From: Azorinus chamasolen
Lineage: Eukaryota; Mollusca; Bivalvia; Cardiida; Solecurtidae
Direction of reading: 5' to 3'
Length of the DNA stretch: 64,000 nt
Assembly: GCA_963576725.1 (NCBI GenBank)
Contig: OY755240.1
Span: forward strand, 35,419,663 to 35,483,662
The notes below the pieces were generated by a model, which was not told the origin of the DNA, searched no databases, and was given only the letters and a program-made list of their open reading frames with translations. The translations under genes were made by a program, and so were the position numbers. Shown here piece by piece: positions 1 to 12,930 of this stretch (its first letter is position 1; each line of letters begins with the position of its first letter).

Positions 1-1236
1 GAGGATCAATGTGATTTTTATCGGACTACAGTGTGAATATTGTACCGTTTCGGTTCTTTCGTGTGTTTATTTCCTTGGTTACATGTGAATGGAAGCGATA
101 TGCAACTTTGTAGTTCATCATTTTCTTTCAATGTACTTTATATAAAGCTGGTAAGTGAACATAGAACATGATCGAATCTCTATATGGCTGATACATCATA
201 AGTGCATCATGCAAAACCAGACAACTTGGATAAAGTAACATATGTTCATGCTGCATGATCTCATTGCATTTACGTCCACCTTTAAAGCATGTGTCTATAA
301 ATAACGCGCTTATTAAAGAACAAAAAACAAACAAAACATCGCATAAGCATTGGAATTATACAATTTGAACCATTTCATGAAGTGTTGCCTGAACAACTTA
401 TATCGTTAAACTTTCGCGTGAATCAATAATAATAGATTGCATCGCCATTCGTAATTTGTTGTTATAGAACAAAATATTAATGCGATATGGCAAAAATGGT
501 AAGGAGCAAATCGGAACAAATGCTGTGTAGAAACGATCGATACGGATCTATAGGTGTCGTTCATGTCCGATTGCACTCGCGGGTCGGTCAGAAAGTGGTT
601 CATGAACAAGTATAAGCTGTATGTGTGGCGTGGTCTTGTAAGAATGTTTTGTGCTTTAGTGTGTACATGTAATAAATAGTGCCAATGTAAACTACAGAGC
701 CGTTTTGTCAAGACATATGCAAAACTATTCCATTTGTTTCAGAAATATATAGTAGCGCGGAAGAAATAAGTAATCTGTCCCAGCAGCGGCCATAACACGC
801 ATGATATGAAAGTTTGGGGTAGTGACTGGAGAAATTGTGTGCTCCTGAAAACACTATGCCTGGATGCGCTATGATGAATTATATAGATTGATAAGCCAGA
901 CATGGACAATAACAGTGGCGTGTCATCTTGTTCTGAAAGAATCAGTGGACCTGTCAACTGGACCATTTTACATTTACATTTTGACCATTCATTCGTATGG
1001 GGAGAACTCACCGGTTCGACACATAGGCGGGCGAATGATATCAGCGATATTGGTACTTTGATGTACAACGCTTTTTGAAAATGCCTAAAAGTACATTATA
1101 AACGTTTTGAAAAGACATGTGACACCCTCTGTTGTATGATAATGTAGGAACAGGTGTGGATGGGCAGGGAGTTTTGACTTTCAGCTGTGTTATCCGTATG
1201 GTGTTCTTATATCCGTGCACGTTGGTAATGCTTGCA
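1..1236. other. Gene-free AT-rich stretch
   Basis: Only short open frames (about 60-110 codons) occur on both strands. None has recognisable motifs, splice context or protein-like composition. I see no RNA gene or tandem repeat here. Confidence 0.5.
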
Positions 1237-1512
1237 AGTGAGTGAGTGAGTGAGTTGGGTTTTACGTCCGACCAACAGTATTTCAGTTATATGCAGACGG
1301 CACCCGCATGAGACAAGTTATAGTGCTGCCTCACTGGAATACTCCTGCCGCAGGTACATGGCAAGGGCACCCCACCCAGTCACATTATTCTGACACCGGG
1401 CCGACCAGTCCTAGAACTACACCTTTATTGTCGAGCGTAGACAAGGGAGCCACTAGTACCAACTTTTAACGACTTTTGGTCTGTCGCGGCCGGGGATCGA
1501 ACCCACAAAATC
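1237..1512 (-). mobile_element. tRNA-derived SINE copy
   Basis: On the minus strand a B-box-like pol III motif (GGGTTCGATCC type, complement at about 1493-1504) lies near the 5' end. The other end is a short GAGT/ACTC tetranucleotide tail at 1237-1256. A B box, an unrelated body and a simple-repeat tail are the usual SINE layout. The A box is not clear, so the head may be truncated. The family is not named because I cannot search a repeat library. Confidence 0.55.
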
Positions 1513-2115
1513 ACTCTTTCTTGGCAGAGGTTTTAAGGCTTTATCCCAATATTAAGTACACACCATATAGGCATTATGTCACTCTTCTTTCAATTTGGTT
1601 TTAATATTGAGCCCAGACGAAATTAAGACAAACGTTTACTATTAGCGTTTGTATCTATGAAAATAATTGTTTGAAATTTTCCAATATAACCTCTGCCACG
1701 GACATAACAGCACACTAGGTGACAATCAAGCAGTGAAACTGCCATCGCTTGCTGTTCACTCAACTAATATTGCATAAATATTGTAGGTCGGAAGGTTTTA
1801 TCATCGGACCGTCCGCAAGAAAAATAATATATGGATAGGTAGATTAGCATTTCTCTCCTGTCCCATGATCAATATGTAAGAGATTAAGAGGGAAATCTTT
1901 AAAAACATGTTATTGTTTTCTTCAAATATATGTTAATGTAAACATCTGCGTTTTGCTTTAAAATTATACTTATATTTTAATATGTCCGTACATGAAATCA
2001 GTTGGTGAAGACTAAGTACAAGTCATTATGATTTCTCTGTTTGGTTTTCAGACTACACCTTTGTCGGTCCTTCTATTCACAGTACATGTGTTGCCAGCGC
2101 TTTAAAAAATCAAAA
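1513..2115. other. No recognised feature
   Basis: AT-rich sequence without a convincing open frame, repeat or RNA motif. Confidence 0.4.
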
Positions 2116-3645
2116 CAATGCGGCCCACAAGGGAGTTGCCATTGGTACTAGATAGTTGCCATTGGCGGTGTGACCCCGGTGAGCAATTGCTTCCCGAGGT
2201 CGTAGTACAGTAAGAAGTAGTTAGAATTGCAGTGCTTTAAATATGAGCTAAGAAGTTTCTCTAAAGACCCCGAGTCTGAATAATTGCACATTGTCAAGTT
2301 ATTGTGTGTATTCTCTGCCCATTGGGATCATTTTTATAACCCTCTTGCAGAACTACTTCCTCGGGTGGATGTTGGGAAATATGTGTGTTCAGCGTCAGCA
2401 TAGCCCAAATTTAAAGCGAAAATAGACGGTATGTGCATACGTTTGTGTGTAGCCAAAACGTCAACGTTTTCTAGTGATCTAGCTGATATAGCGACTGTAT
2501 TTGGACTAAATATGAATGTGTTTAGAGGGTTTAACCCAAATCCACTTATGGAAGGAGCTAGGAGATCCAGAAAATAGCTGTTTTATATAGAACAAAGAAG
2601 GGCAAAGTTGACCGGGCTCACACCTGGTACAAGGGAGCTGCCTTTGGTACAATATAGCAGCACTTGATATTTGTCAGTGGTACTGGATATTTGCCATTGG
2701 TACCATTGGTACTAAATATTAGTCATTGGTACTAGATATTAGTCATTGGTACGAAAGAGCTGCCATTGGTACTAGATTTTTGCCATCCGTACTAGATAGT
2801 TGTCATTAGTACTAGATATTTGTAATTATTACTTTATATTTTTCAGTGGTACTAGATAGTTGTCAGTGGTACTAGGTAGTTGTCATAAGTACTAGATATT
2901 TGTCACTATTACTTTATATTTTTCAATAGTACTAGATAGTTGTCACTGGTACTAGGTAGTTGTCATTGGTACTAGATATTTGTAACTGGTACTAGATATT
3001 TTTCATTGGTACTAGATAGTTGTCACTGGTACTAAGTAGTTGTCATTGATACTAGATAGTTGTCATTGCTACTAGATATTTGTAACTGGTACTAGATAGT
3101 TTTCATTGGTACTAAATATTTGTCACTGGTACTAAGTGGTTGTCATTGATACTAGATATACGCCATTGGTGCTAGATACCTGTCATTGGTACTAGATAAT
3201 TGTCATTGGTATTAGGAAGTATCCATTGATACTAAATATACGTCATTGGCATTAGCTAGTTGTCGTGTGTACTAGATATACAAATGTATGTCATTAGTAC
3301 TAGATAATTGTCATTGGTAATAGATAGTCGTCATTGATACTAGATATTTGTCATTGGTATTAGATAGAGGTCATCTTAGGTTCTAGATAGAAGTGTGTCA
3401 TTGGTTTAGTAAAGCTGTCATAGGTACTAGATAAATGGCATTGGTACTAGACAGTTAGTATTGGGTCTATATAGTTATATTGGTATTAGGTAATTGTCAT
3501 AGGCATTAAATAATTGCCAGATATACTAGATAGTTGTTATTGGTATTAGATAATTGTCATTGGTACTAGATATTTGTCATTGATGTTTGATAGTTGTCAT
3601 TTGTACTAGACAGTTTTACTGGAACTAGATAGATTTATTGGTATA
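2116..3645. repeat. About 20-bp minisatellite (TTGGTACTAGATAGTTGTCA type)
   Basis: A word close to TTGGTACTAGATAGTTGTCA recurs about every 20 bases, densely from 2637 to 3645, with an isolated pair at about 2116-2165. Units are diverged (GATATT/GATAGT, CATTGG/CACTGG). A CACCGG/GACCGGG-flanked segment precedes both the isolated pair and the main array, which suggests a duplicated array start. Confidence 0.85.
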
Positions 3646-5378
3646 GGGGTACTTTGATCGCACACACACAAAACACCCCCACACAGCCCCACACATGTCC
3701 CGCACACACACACGCCAACTAGAAGACGTCTACACAGGACCACTTGTAAAACATAGCATTAAACAACTGTGAAAGTCATTCAAATATGTGTTCAATGACT
3801 TTGCTAAAGACAGACCAATTGCAGAGAGGCCATTGAGGGTAAGACAGAGAAAAGGCAATAAATACATAAGTCCGGTTAACTCATCCGTTTCCCGGTTTAA
3901 GAGTATACCATCATGGAGTACTACCTCCGGCCTGTCATCGAGCAAGCAAGGAGGGAAGCGTGGCTACCGACTGTAAATGAGCTAATACACAAACATGCAG
4001 TGCGTTACAATAAAATACGGTCATAACCTTTCTTGTTAAAACTTTTAATGCGTTTAAAAAGAATTGCGGAGTTTTTGCCCGGCAAGACATTTAGAAACAC
4101 ATTAAATGTTGGAAGATTTATGGAACTCCAGTCAAAACATTATTTTGATCTTCAGTCTATATTATTTACATGTGTCTCTTTGCTATGTATCTTGGCACTA
4201 ATTGATGGTGCACAACTATTAACTCTTTCTCAGTTGAATTTACAAATGGACTATTTCCTTAAGTTCAAGCAGGTAAAGCTTACCGTGAATATTCAGAGAT
4301 TTGTAGAAAGAAAAGTGAAGCATGAAAAACAGTGCACTGGGTCTACACTGTTTGCAAAGGACATTTGTTACTCGTTCCCCATAATGAAAGGGTTAACATT
4401 AGTCGAAGCCTTGGTGTTGTCTAAGTGGAAAACAGTAATACAGGGAGCGCAACACACAAATTGGCATGCCACCAAACATCATCAAAAACGAAATAGCACA
4501 ATTGCAAGACAAAACGTGACGAAATGCACAAAGAGAATAAAACATTTACTATATAAAACAACAAAACAGAGCATAGGGTGACAGCAGGAGTATCGCATTG
4601 GAACGGTCAGCAGCCAAAACAAAAACAAAAAAAACGTCATTCACATTTGAATATTTAAAATGCTGATCGATGAAAACTAGTTTGTGCTCTAATAAGATGA
4701 CGTGTATTGCTACAACTACAAACAACTCCGTTGAAATCAGGGAGTTGTCCTTACTGGTACAGCATGTCCTACTGTAAGCGACCCGTAGTACAAAAAGCTC
4801 GGATTCAACCTATCAACCGAACTCCTGCAATCAATAAGCATTTATAAGTCCTAGAAGCGCCATTATCACATCAGGCAGAACTATGGAAAGTATTTCAATA
4901 TTACACGTCCCTCAATGATTAAGCCGTTATCCCCTTACTGTGCGTAATGCCACATCACTATCATTTGCAGATCTAGATAAGGATCCAAACTGTTTGACAA
5001 TTGGTCAATAGCTTCTGTTCAATTGCTTGATTGAAACGGAATAAAGTAAAACATATACAGATATAGTTTAAGGGCATTGATTCCAATCAGCCATTGAGTT
5101 TTTATTCTTTAACCAACGTGTCTAAACTATATCATAGTGTCGTCCGCAGAGTTAGTATCTACCAGAATCGTTGGCTTATAGCCCGCAACTTACCCGGCAT
5201 TAACGGCACATGGAATGTCTCAGTGTTAGCAAGAATTTTATAACCATGCCAAGGAGATAAGTGTTGCCAGTTATTGTTTCTTACGAAATCAGCTGTTGTT
5301 TGTAATGATACAGGTAATTCCATTCAGATACAGGTAAAGCCGTACATGTTGTAGCATGAAATAGAATTAAACTTTGAA
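3646..5378. other. Gene-free stretch with one unassigned open frame
   Basis: A short CA-rich run (3660-3715) is followed by unique AT-rich DNA. An open frame of 182 codons lies at 4033-4581 (+). It has no recognisable domain, is lysine-rich because the DNA is A-rich, and shows no splice context, so I do not call it a gene. Nothing else is recognisable. Confidence 0.4.
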
Positions 5379-5512
5379 CCATGTGCAGAGAAAGAGACAG
5401 AGGTATATATAGAGAGACACACAGAGACGTACACACAGACATACAGAGAAACAACATGGATATGAGATAGACAGACAGAAGAGAGAGAGAGGGGGGGAGG
5501 AGAGAGTTATAT
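5379..5512. repeat. Purine-rich low-complexity tract
   Basis: AGAGAC/ACACAGAGA runs end in a GA then G-rich stretch (5480-5505). It is simple sequence. Confidence 0.7.
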
Positions 5513-6360
5513 TATAAAGGACGGTTTAAGCAAAAGTCACAATAATCATAAGCTAACATGTAAAATCCTTATAAATATAAGACTGTGGTACTTATCAAAT
5601 ATTAACAACGTCTGTTGAAGTAGTAAATAGTCGGGTTTGCTTAATATAGCAATGAACAGCAGCAAATATGTTCTTGTTTACTATTGGACAAATCACATGC
5701 CAGTATGTAGTAGGTGGTAATTATATCCTCTGACTCCGGAAAACATGTAACAGAAGGCAATGAGAAGCATCTTCAACTTCATCAAATCAAATTAACCTGG
5801 GGATACGACTAATATTATCATCACCAATCACTGTTTAAGTTACTGCAAATATTTCTAATTTGATTATGTATAACTGTTAAATATCGATTTGCATAAAAAT
5901 GTAAGAGGAGATAAACTGATGTAGAGAATATCTATGTAAAGCAGATCTGAAGGATGCTAACTATCTAAATCACTTAGGTCATAGTTGCAGCTGTTCCAGA
6001 GAAGCACTGAAGAGAAATACATGTTTTATGAGATTGATACATAATGGTGGCTATTCATTCTCGATATAAATTTGCTAGTGAGGCCGCTTTGAAGGGTACA
6101 TACATGTATGTCTGAGCAGCAATCCAAAACAATTTTCGTGTATCGGTCTGACATATGATATATAGATTTGATTTAAAGATTTTCTATTTAATGTGTATTT
6201 ATCTTTTGAATAATATCTGGGGTTTTGATTACGGTATTATCAATCCAATTTCCATTTGTAACTCCTAGATATTTGTGACTTCTACAACTTTCACAAGCGT
6301 GTTCTTAATGAAAAGGTAGTAAAGTCCAGCAGGCAAAGCCACATACAAGACGCAACCACC
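5513..6360. other. No recognised feature
   Basis: AT-rich DNA without convincing coding potential or repeats. Confidence 0.4.
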
Positions 6361-6670
6361 ACGAAACATCGATAGACAGCATGTCACACACACACACAAC
6401 CACACACCAAAACACACGCACACACACGAGATGAACACAGAAAACACCAACAAACACACAAGCACCAGAGACAAACATTCCAAACATTCCAAACATGACC
6501 AAAGGCACAAAGACAAGACAAACAAAAGTAAGGGTGTCAAAGAGAGTACCACATTGGCACGGTCAGTAGCAAAACCACCACTGGGGTTTAAACCGGTTTA
6601 CGGACGTCCTAACCTCACACTAGTCACCCTAGCTTAACAAATAGTATAAATAAAGGCATTCCCGCTGGAC
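6361..6670 (+). repeat. Dispersed repeat with CA-rich flank, copy 1
   Basis: A CA-rich part (6380-6450) leads into a conserved segment (about 6530-6670) containing ACTGGGGTTTAAACCGGTTT and GGACGTCCTAACCTCACAC. The same segment recurs at 54,995-55,150 in the same orientation and at about 6975-7200 inverted. The open frames here are caused by the CA/CACA composition. The element type is not identified. Confidence 0.6.
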
Positions 6671-6974
6671 TTTCACATAGAAGACGGCAAACACATGACA
6701 CTATATTTGAAACTAGATTTGGCGGTTTACTATAAATAACTGTGAACAACGACGGTTCAGTTCTGTTAGGGTTAAACTCTACGAGCTAGGTTTTAGCCCA
6801 TACAGATATTGTATAAAGTTTGAATAAAGTTTCTTTATATATGGTTATGAATGATGCCTAGTAGTACAGTCATCTGCAAATAATCTAGTTTTGACGAATT
6901 TGAAATATAATTTGCGTATATTAAAACTTGCTAAACTTCTATGTTTTGGGGAAGTCTTGCAGGAATACCTTTAT

Positions 6975-7200
6975 TTGTTTAACTAGGGTGACTTTGAGAC
7001 AAGTGCGAGGTTAGGACAGTCTTAAACAGGTTTACTCCCTCCCCTCCCCAGTGTTTAAACCGGGTTAACCGCCCCTCCCCAGCGTTTTGGGTGTTTGAGA
7101 TTTCTCTTGTGAGTTTGTGCGTGTGCGTTTGTGTTCGTGCGTGTGGTTGTGTGTGTATGCGTGTATGTGAGTGCGGTTGCATGTGTGTCTTACATGGTTT
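6975..7200 (-). repeat. Dispersed repeat with CA-rich flank, copy 2 (inverted)
   Basis: The reverse complement matches copy 1 and the 55-kb copy: the GTCCTAACCTCGCAC word, then CTCAAAGTCACCCTAG, with a GT-rich run at 7110-7180 on the side where the others have CA. Together with 6361-6670 it forms an inverted pair about 0.3 kb apart. Confidence 0.55.
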
Positions 7201-8715
7201 CTATCGGTGTTTTGGTAGTGATCGTGTCTTGTTTGTGGATTTTCCTGCTTGAATTTACTATATTTTCATTAGCAAAGAAATGTCCTTGACATAGATTAGA
7301 AATAATAGAAGTCCTAATACTGAGATTTGGGATACTCCTGCAGATATAAGCTAATTTGATGAGACTGGCGTGAGCAAAGCACCATTTTGTTGTCTGTGAC
7401 TTAAGTAGTGTTATGCCAATTTTCAGAGGATTTCGGGAAATTGTTGTCAAAACATAAGGACATCTTGTAATCATCCACTGCATGGGTGTAGTGCATTGCC
7501 AGCGGACCTGAAACCCGGTTCAATTTTATTCAAGTGAAAAACGGAATACGTGTTTGCTACACGTATTACAAATCGGCGTTATGTAAGCATCAGTTTGAGG
7601 CTCGATTTCGTATAAAGTGAATGGAAAAAAACGTTATGGTTTGGTCGGCGAAGAAACGTTTCACCGATGAAATACGCAAGCACAGTCTTATGGCGTCATG
7701 AATTCATTCAGGCATCCAGGAATTCTGGACATTCCAACGATCGGGCTTTGTGACTTTGATAACTTCCGGTGTACATGCGGTCATTTTCGACGAACAATAA
7801 ATTAATTGCAATACGAATCGACGTATCACTGGCTTCAGTTTTACCATTGGCACATTTACAATTTCACTGAATTTTTCGTTTTCCTAACAATTTGTCCTGT
7901 TACGAAATGGCAAGGTGATAAGATGGTCAGTTACGCTCCAATGAAAATAGGCCACCCTTGTCAAACCAAAGATCTAAAGATCAAACGGACATGTTGATTT
8001 TGTTATGATTTGAAAAGTAATTTGAGTAACTGGTGAATATCAAGAGAAGGTTCGTATATGAACTAAATTAAATATTTTAATATAAGTCGTTAATATGATT
8101 TTATAGCGTTTTATAACATTGTAGTCCTGGATTTATTGGAGAGGCCACCAGGCCGATCACAGTGTTGGAATTGGATGTCGGCGTATTCTGGGATGGTTTA
8201 CAATTTATCTCAAGGTATTTTGAATTGGGATCGTAAAAAGAATATCACCGTCTACCGGACGAGACGAATTTGTGGCTATTCGCATGCGCGAGTTTTGGTT
8301 ACATAAAAAATACGCAGTCAAACTATCACTAACCAATAAGGAGTTTGAATATTAAAGTATTTATAGAAAACGTGGTTGAATTTGAATAAAACGATCAGTT
8401 GAATCCAGATTATCTTATCCCAGAACAAAGTGCAATGATTTTTGCATTCCGTATAAAATTCGAGTAACGATAGGCTCAGTTTCTATTTTTAGATTGACCT
8501 ACTCATAAATCGATGGGTCTGAACAGATTATTTAGGTCTATGGCAGTTCCCGTCCCTTTAAGAGTTTCTTAATCTAATTATCATGCGAGTAGAAAGGAAA
8601 CATATACTTTTTATTCATTAACCATTGCTTCCCGACTTGATTCTTATTAAACTGCGTTTCTCCAGCGGTGGATTAAGTTAACAAAACTAATAAAATCAGC
8701 GCTATTTATATCGAT
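7201..8715. other. No recognised feature
   Basis: Unique-looking AT-rich DNA. Open frames under 100 codons show no recognisable protein. Confidence 0.4.
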
Positions 8716-8797
8716 GGAAGTGTTCGAGTGGACTTAGGCGTTGGGAATTAGTGTTCATTAGTCCTTGTATGACCTGGCGTGTGTTCGAAATCCACCT
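8716..8797 (+). other. tRNA-Ser-like relic (possible SINE head)
   Basis: TTCGAGTGGACTTAGGCGTT at about 8722 resembles the A-box/D-arm region of serine tRNAs. GTGTTCGAAATCC at about 8781 resembles a B box/T arm with a one-base insertion. The spacing of about 60 bases fits a tRNA, but the acceptor stem does not pair convincingly. It is more likely a decayed tRNA-derived element than a functional tRNA. Confidence 0.35.
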
Positions 8798-9435
8798 ATT
8801 ACCAAAAACTTTTTTTTCTCTTTGTATTTCTTGTCTCGTATTTATATAATTCTATTGGTGATTTTTTCGTTATTCCATTAACATATTTACAGAAAATTGA
8901 AATACTAGGCAGTGGTGCTTGATAGTCATCGTGTTCGTTCTATTTATAGCGCATGTACTATTTGATATGCACAAAACATGTAGTTATTTATAGAAACCTA
9001 TTTACTTACGACTTGGTGCCAAAACCTTGTCAAACGGCCCCTGTATATAGCAACTTTCGATAAAAAAAACTGCTACAGGCCTCTCCTTGGCCTCCTTTTA
9101 GAAGGAAACCAACTTGTTTTCTTACTGTACCGAAAATCCACCAATCATGGAATATTAGTTGGGTGGGGTAAGTTTTTAAGGTTTTAATATATCTTCAGCT
9201 ATGCGCAACGTTGAACATTTACATTTATTTTCGTTACGTGACATTATTTTATGCAATTCATACATGCTCAGCAGGATTCAATAAGGATACTAAATAGCAT
9301 ACTAAAAGGCTACTTTCGGTTTTGATATCTCTTTGATGACATGATCTCGATTAAGACCAAAGTACATTGCGTGATCAATGGCTTATAAATGAAACTTGCA
9401 AATTAAACATAAAGAAAAGGAACATACATTATCTT
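8798..9435. other. No recognised feature
   Basis: AT-rich DNA with no convincing open frame or repeat. Confidence 0.4.
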
Positions 9436-9545
9436 CAGAATTGTTGATAGATAGGCCATAAGAAAACATAACAGACCCTGATTAGTCATCTGATCTGGCC
9501 CTACTCTATTTACAAAGGGGTTAAAATCTATGGAGTAACTAAAGT
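9436..9545. mobile_element. MITE-like fragment (ACAGACCCTGAT family)
   Basis: It contains ACAGACCCTGATTAGTCA, CATCTGATCTGGCCCTACTC and ATCTATGGAGTAACT. These are the same ordered words as the better-preserved copy at 16,299-16,498. Only the right half is recognisable. Confidence 0.5.
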
Positions 9546-10094
9546 GTTAAAGTTAACGATGCCAGTATTCATTTGGTATCATTTGTATCAGTGCTCCTAT
9601 GATTGTATTGTATGATAAACTGTTGGTATTTTTAGTGCAAACTTTCTATATGCTTTTGAGTTCATTAACAACCCTTCAAGTGTTAGAATATGTTTTATCT
9701 TTTGTATTTTTGCCTGTCAGATGTCAACTGTTTGGAGAGAAAGTCAGGATGTAACTTTGTCATAAATTCATATCACCTAATTTGGCTCCTAATTTACTGA
9801 GATAAATGTACATACGTTTGTCTAATTTACCATCTATAAGTACTTAATTCTGTAAATTTCAGGATTTAGATCAAGCAGTCCTCTCAGTGAAGCATTTTTA
9901 CCAAGAACGTATCTTCCCAGGGAACACAGCACCAATATTGAAGACAATCTCGGGTAGCTAGTAGGTATATGTTAGGAGTAGAAATACAAAAGTTCGTGTT
10001 ACCCATTACTTCATGCATATCTATGTAAAACATGAGGATATCATGAATACTAATTAGATTACCGGTAATTTTTAAAACTTATGCGTTTATTATT

Positions 10095-10205
10095 TCATAA
10101 GCAAACAGAACAGACCCTTATCAGATGACTCCTATAGGAGATGTTTGATCTAGGTCTACTCTGTTAGCAAAGGTGTAGAAAGGCGTATTTATGGAGGAAA
10201 GTGTT
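10095..10205. mobile_element. MITE-like fragment (ACAGACCCT family)
   Basis: ACAGACCCTTATCAGATGAC, ATCTAGGTCTACTCTGTTAG, and GCAAAGGTGTAGAAAGGC followed by a GGAGGAAAG end match the right half of the 16.3-kb copy in order and spacing. Confidence 0.5.
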
Positions 10206-10289
10206 GACCTAGTACTATTCAACAGTAGGTAGGCAGAAAGTAATTTCTATAGCTTTCGACCATAAAACTATCGTGTTGTTTTTACGATA

Positions 10290-11006
10290 AATATGTATAC
10301 CAAAGATGAATGAAAGATAACATTGCTTATAACCTCTGAATTACTTAAGCTAGGTAATTCATCTTTGGTATACATATAGCTTGGGTAAAGGCATTTCACT
10401 TGATACAAGGATACATGAAATCAGGTCAAGGTTAAGGTCACTATTTCCAAAACTTTGCCGTCATTAACAAAACTTTAACATTGCTTATAACTTCTTCATT
10501 ATTAAAGCTAGACCATTCATATTTGGTATGCAGATAGCTTGGGTGAATGCCTTTCACTGGATACAATGATTACATGAAATCAGTCAAGGTCACTATTTCC
10601 AAAACTTTGCCGTTTTTAACAAACTTTAACATTGCTATAACTTCTGAACTACAAATGCTAGGCAATTCATCTCTGGTATACAAATGGCTTTGGTAAATGC
10701 CTTTCAGTCGATATGACGATATTTGAAATTAGGTCAAGGTCAAGTTCACTATTTTGACAAGTTGGTCATTATTGAAAAACTTCAAAATTTGTCTTAACTG
10801 CTGAACCTCATATGCTAGACAATTCATATATGGTATGGAGATAACTTTGGTGAAGGCCTTTCAGTTGATACAAGGATACATGAAATTGGGTCCTGGCCAA
10901 GGTCATTATTTTGAAAACCTGACTGTTTTAACATACTTTAACCTTTTGGTATAACTTCTGATCCATGAGTGCTAGGCAATTCACCTTTGGTATTCAGATA
11001 GCTTTA
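10290..11006. repeat. About 150-bp satellite, left part
   Basis: Unit starts (TAACATTGCTTATAACTTCTG-like) fall near 10,318, 10,477, 10,625, 10,780 and 10,928, giving 148-159 bp spacing. Each unit also has a TTTGGTATACATATAGCTT word and an AGGTCAAGGTCACTATTT word. A short inverted piece of the unit (10,291-10,313) precedes the first copy. The array is cut at 11,006 and resumes after the foldback element at 16,056. Confidence 0.8.
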
Positions 11007-12610
11007 GGCTGGGTCCTAGTAGTGGTTACCGTAGCATCCCCCTAGACTTTTTTTCATGGGTACCAAATTATTCGTTGGGGTCCTCAGAACACATTTTGAG
11101 CATGCCCCCAAAAATAAGTTTGTCCCAGCTATGTTTTATTTAACGGTTTCCATGGTAACCCGAGGTAATTTTCGAAACTACCTTGGTTCAGAAAATGCGC
11201 CATAACTTTGTTTTTAGAATCAATAGAAGGACAAAACAAGTACCAAAGTAAAGCAGATACATATAGCTTGCATATGATATATGATTTTATTAATATTCAT
11301 AAATGCATTCTTATAAATATTAATGAGGAAGTAAAAAATGCGATTTGTTTTAGAAAAAAAGGAGTTTGTTGTTTAGTCTGAGAGGCTTATTAATGCACAG
11401 AAATTATTGAAATTAGGTTTAAGTTGTTGTTGGGGTCCTCAGAACACATTTTGAGTATTTCCCCAAATAATTTTGTCCCATCTATGTTTTATTAAACGGT
11501 TTCCATGGTAACCCGAGGTAAATTTCGAAACATCCTTGGTTCAGAAAATGCGTAATAACTTTGCTTTTAGAGGCAATAGAAGGACAAAACAAGTACCAAA
11601 GTAAAGCAGAGACATATAGCTTGAATATGATATATGATTTAATTAATATTAATAAATGCATTCTTATGAATATTCATGAGAAAGTAAAAAAATGCGTTGT
11701 TTAGAAAAAGGAGCTTGTTGTTTAGTCTGATAGGCTTATTAATGCACAAAAAATATTGAATTCAGGTTTAAATTGTTTGTTTGGGTCATCAGAACACATT
11801 TTGAGCATTCCCCCAAAGTAATTTTGTCCCATCTATGTTTTATTGAACGGTTTCCATGGTAACCCGAGGAGGTAAATTTCGAAACATCATTGGTTCAGAA
11901 AATGCATAATAACTATGCTTTTAGAGGCAATAAAAAAACAAAACAAAATCCAAAGTAAAGCAGAGACATATAACTTGATTATGATATATAAATTTAATAA
12001 TATTCATATATGATTGCTTATGAATATTAATGAGAAAGTATAAAAATCCGCATTTTTTGTTTAGTCTTAGAGGCCTATTAATGCACAAAAAGTATTGAAT
12101 TCAGGTTTAAATTGTTCGTTGGGGTCCGCAGAACACAACTTGAGCATTCCCCAAAATAATTGTGTCCCAGCTATGTTTTTAACGGTTTCCATGGTAACCC
12201 GAGGTAAATTTCGAAACATCCGTGGATACACAAATGAGTCATAACTTTGCTTTTAGAGGCAAAAGAAGGACAAAACAAGAACCTAAATAAAGCAAAGACA
12301 TATAATTTGAATATGATAATTTTATGTAATTTAACTAATTTTCATAAATGTATTCTTATGAATATTAATGAGGAAGTAAAACAATCCGATTTTTGTTTAG
12401 AAAAAAGGAGTTTATTGTTTAGTCTGAGATGCCTATTAATAAACAAGAGTTATTGAATTCATGTTTGAATGTTTTCATGTGATCATACAAGGAAAATAAA
12501 CCATCTTTGTTTCAGGTAATTTTTCTATAAAGCATGCATATTTCAGCTAATTTGCATATAATGTGCGTATAGGAATACGCAATTTTCTATGAGCATTTTA
12601 TTTAGTATTA
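11007..12610 (+). repeat. Left arm of foldback element
   Basis: Four tandem subrepeats have TTGGGGTCCTCAGAACAC-like starts at 11,075, 11,430, 11,781 and 12,119. Each carries TTTCCATGGTAACCCGAGGT, then GGACAAAACAAG, ATTAATATTCATAA and TTTAGTCTGAGAGGC in the same order. The inner end (about 12,460-12,610) matches the right arm's inner end in reverse. Confidence 0.85.
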
Positions 12611-12674
12611 TTTTGAGTATACAGTAAAATCTCGATTATTCGAATTTTCTTTATAGAAGCATTTAGACCCTTTT

Positions 12675-12773
12675 AGGCAGGTGACTACTTAATGCATGGT
12701 GGAAGTCATGCAGAAAGCTCAACTAGGAGCTTTCTGCATGACTTTCACCATGCATTAAGCTGTCACCTGTCTT
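12675..12773. repeat. Long near-perfect hairpin
   Basis: The arms 12,688-12,720 and 12,727-12,759 are 33 bases each with one mismatch around a 6-base loop. Weaker pairing extends to about 12,675 and 12,773. It lies just inside the left arm of the foldback element. A related but looser hairpin is at 60,071-60,136. Confidence 0.85.
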
Positions 12774-12779
12774 AAATAT

Positions 12780-12869
12780 CGATAATAATACGTACGTCAA
12801 TGGTAATACGTCAATGTTTGAAGCGAATCCCATCTGTTGGATGCAACTCCCGGCGCTAAAGAAGTGAAT

Positions 12870-12930
<61 letters not shown>

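Noticed and set aside
4033..4581. 182-codon plus-strand frame
   Set aside because: No recognisable motif, poor composition (Lys/Asn/Gln-rich in A-rich DNA), no splice or promoter evidence.
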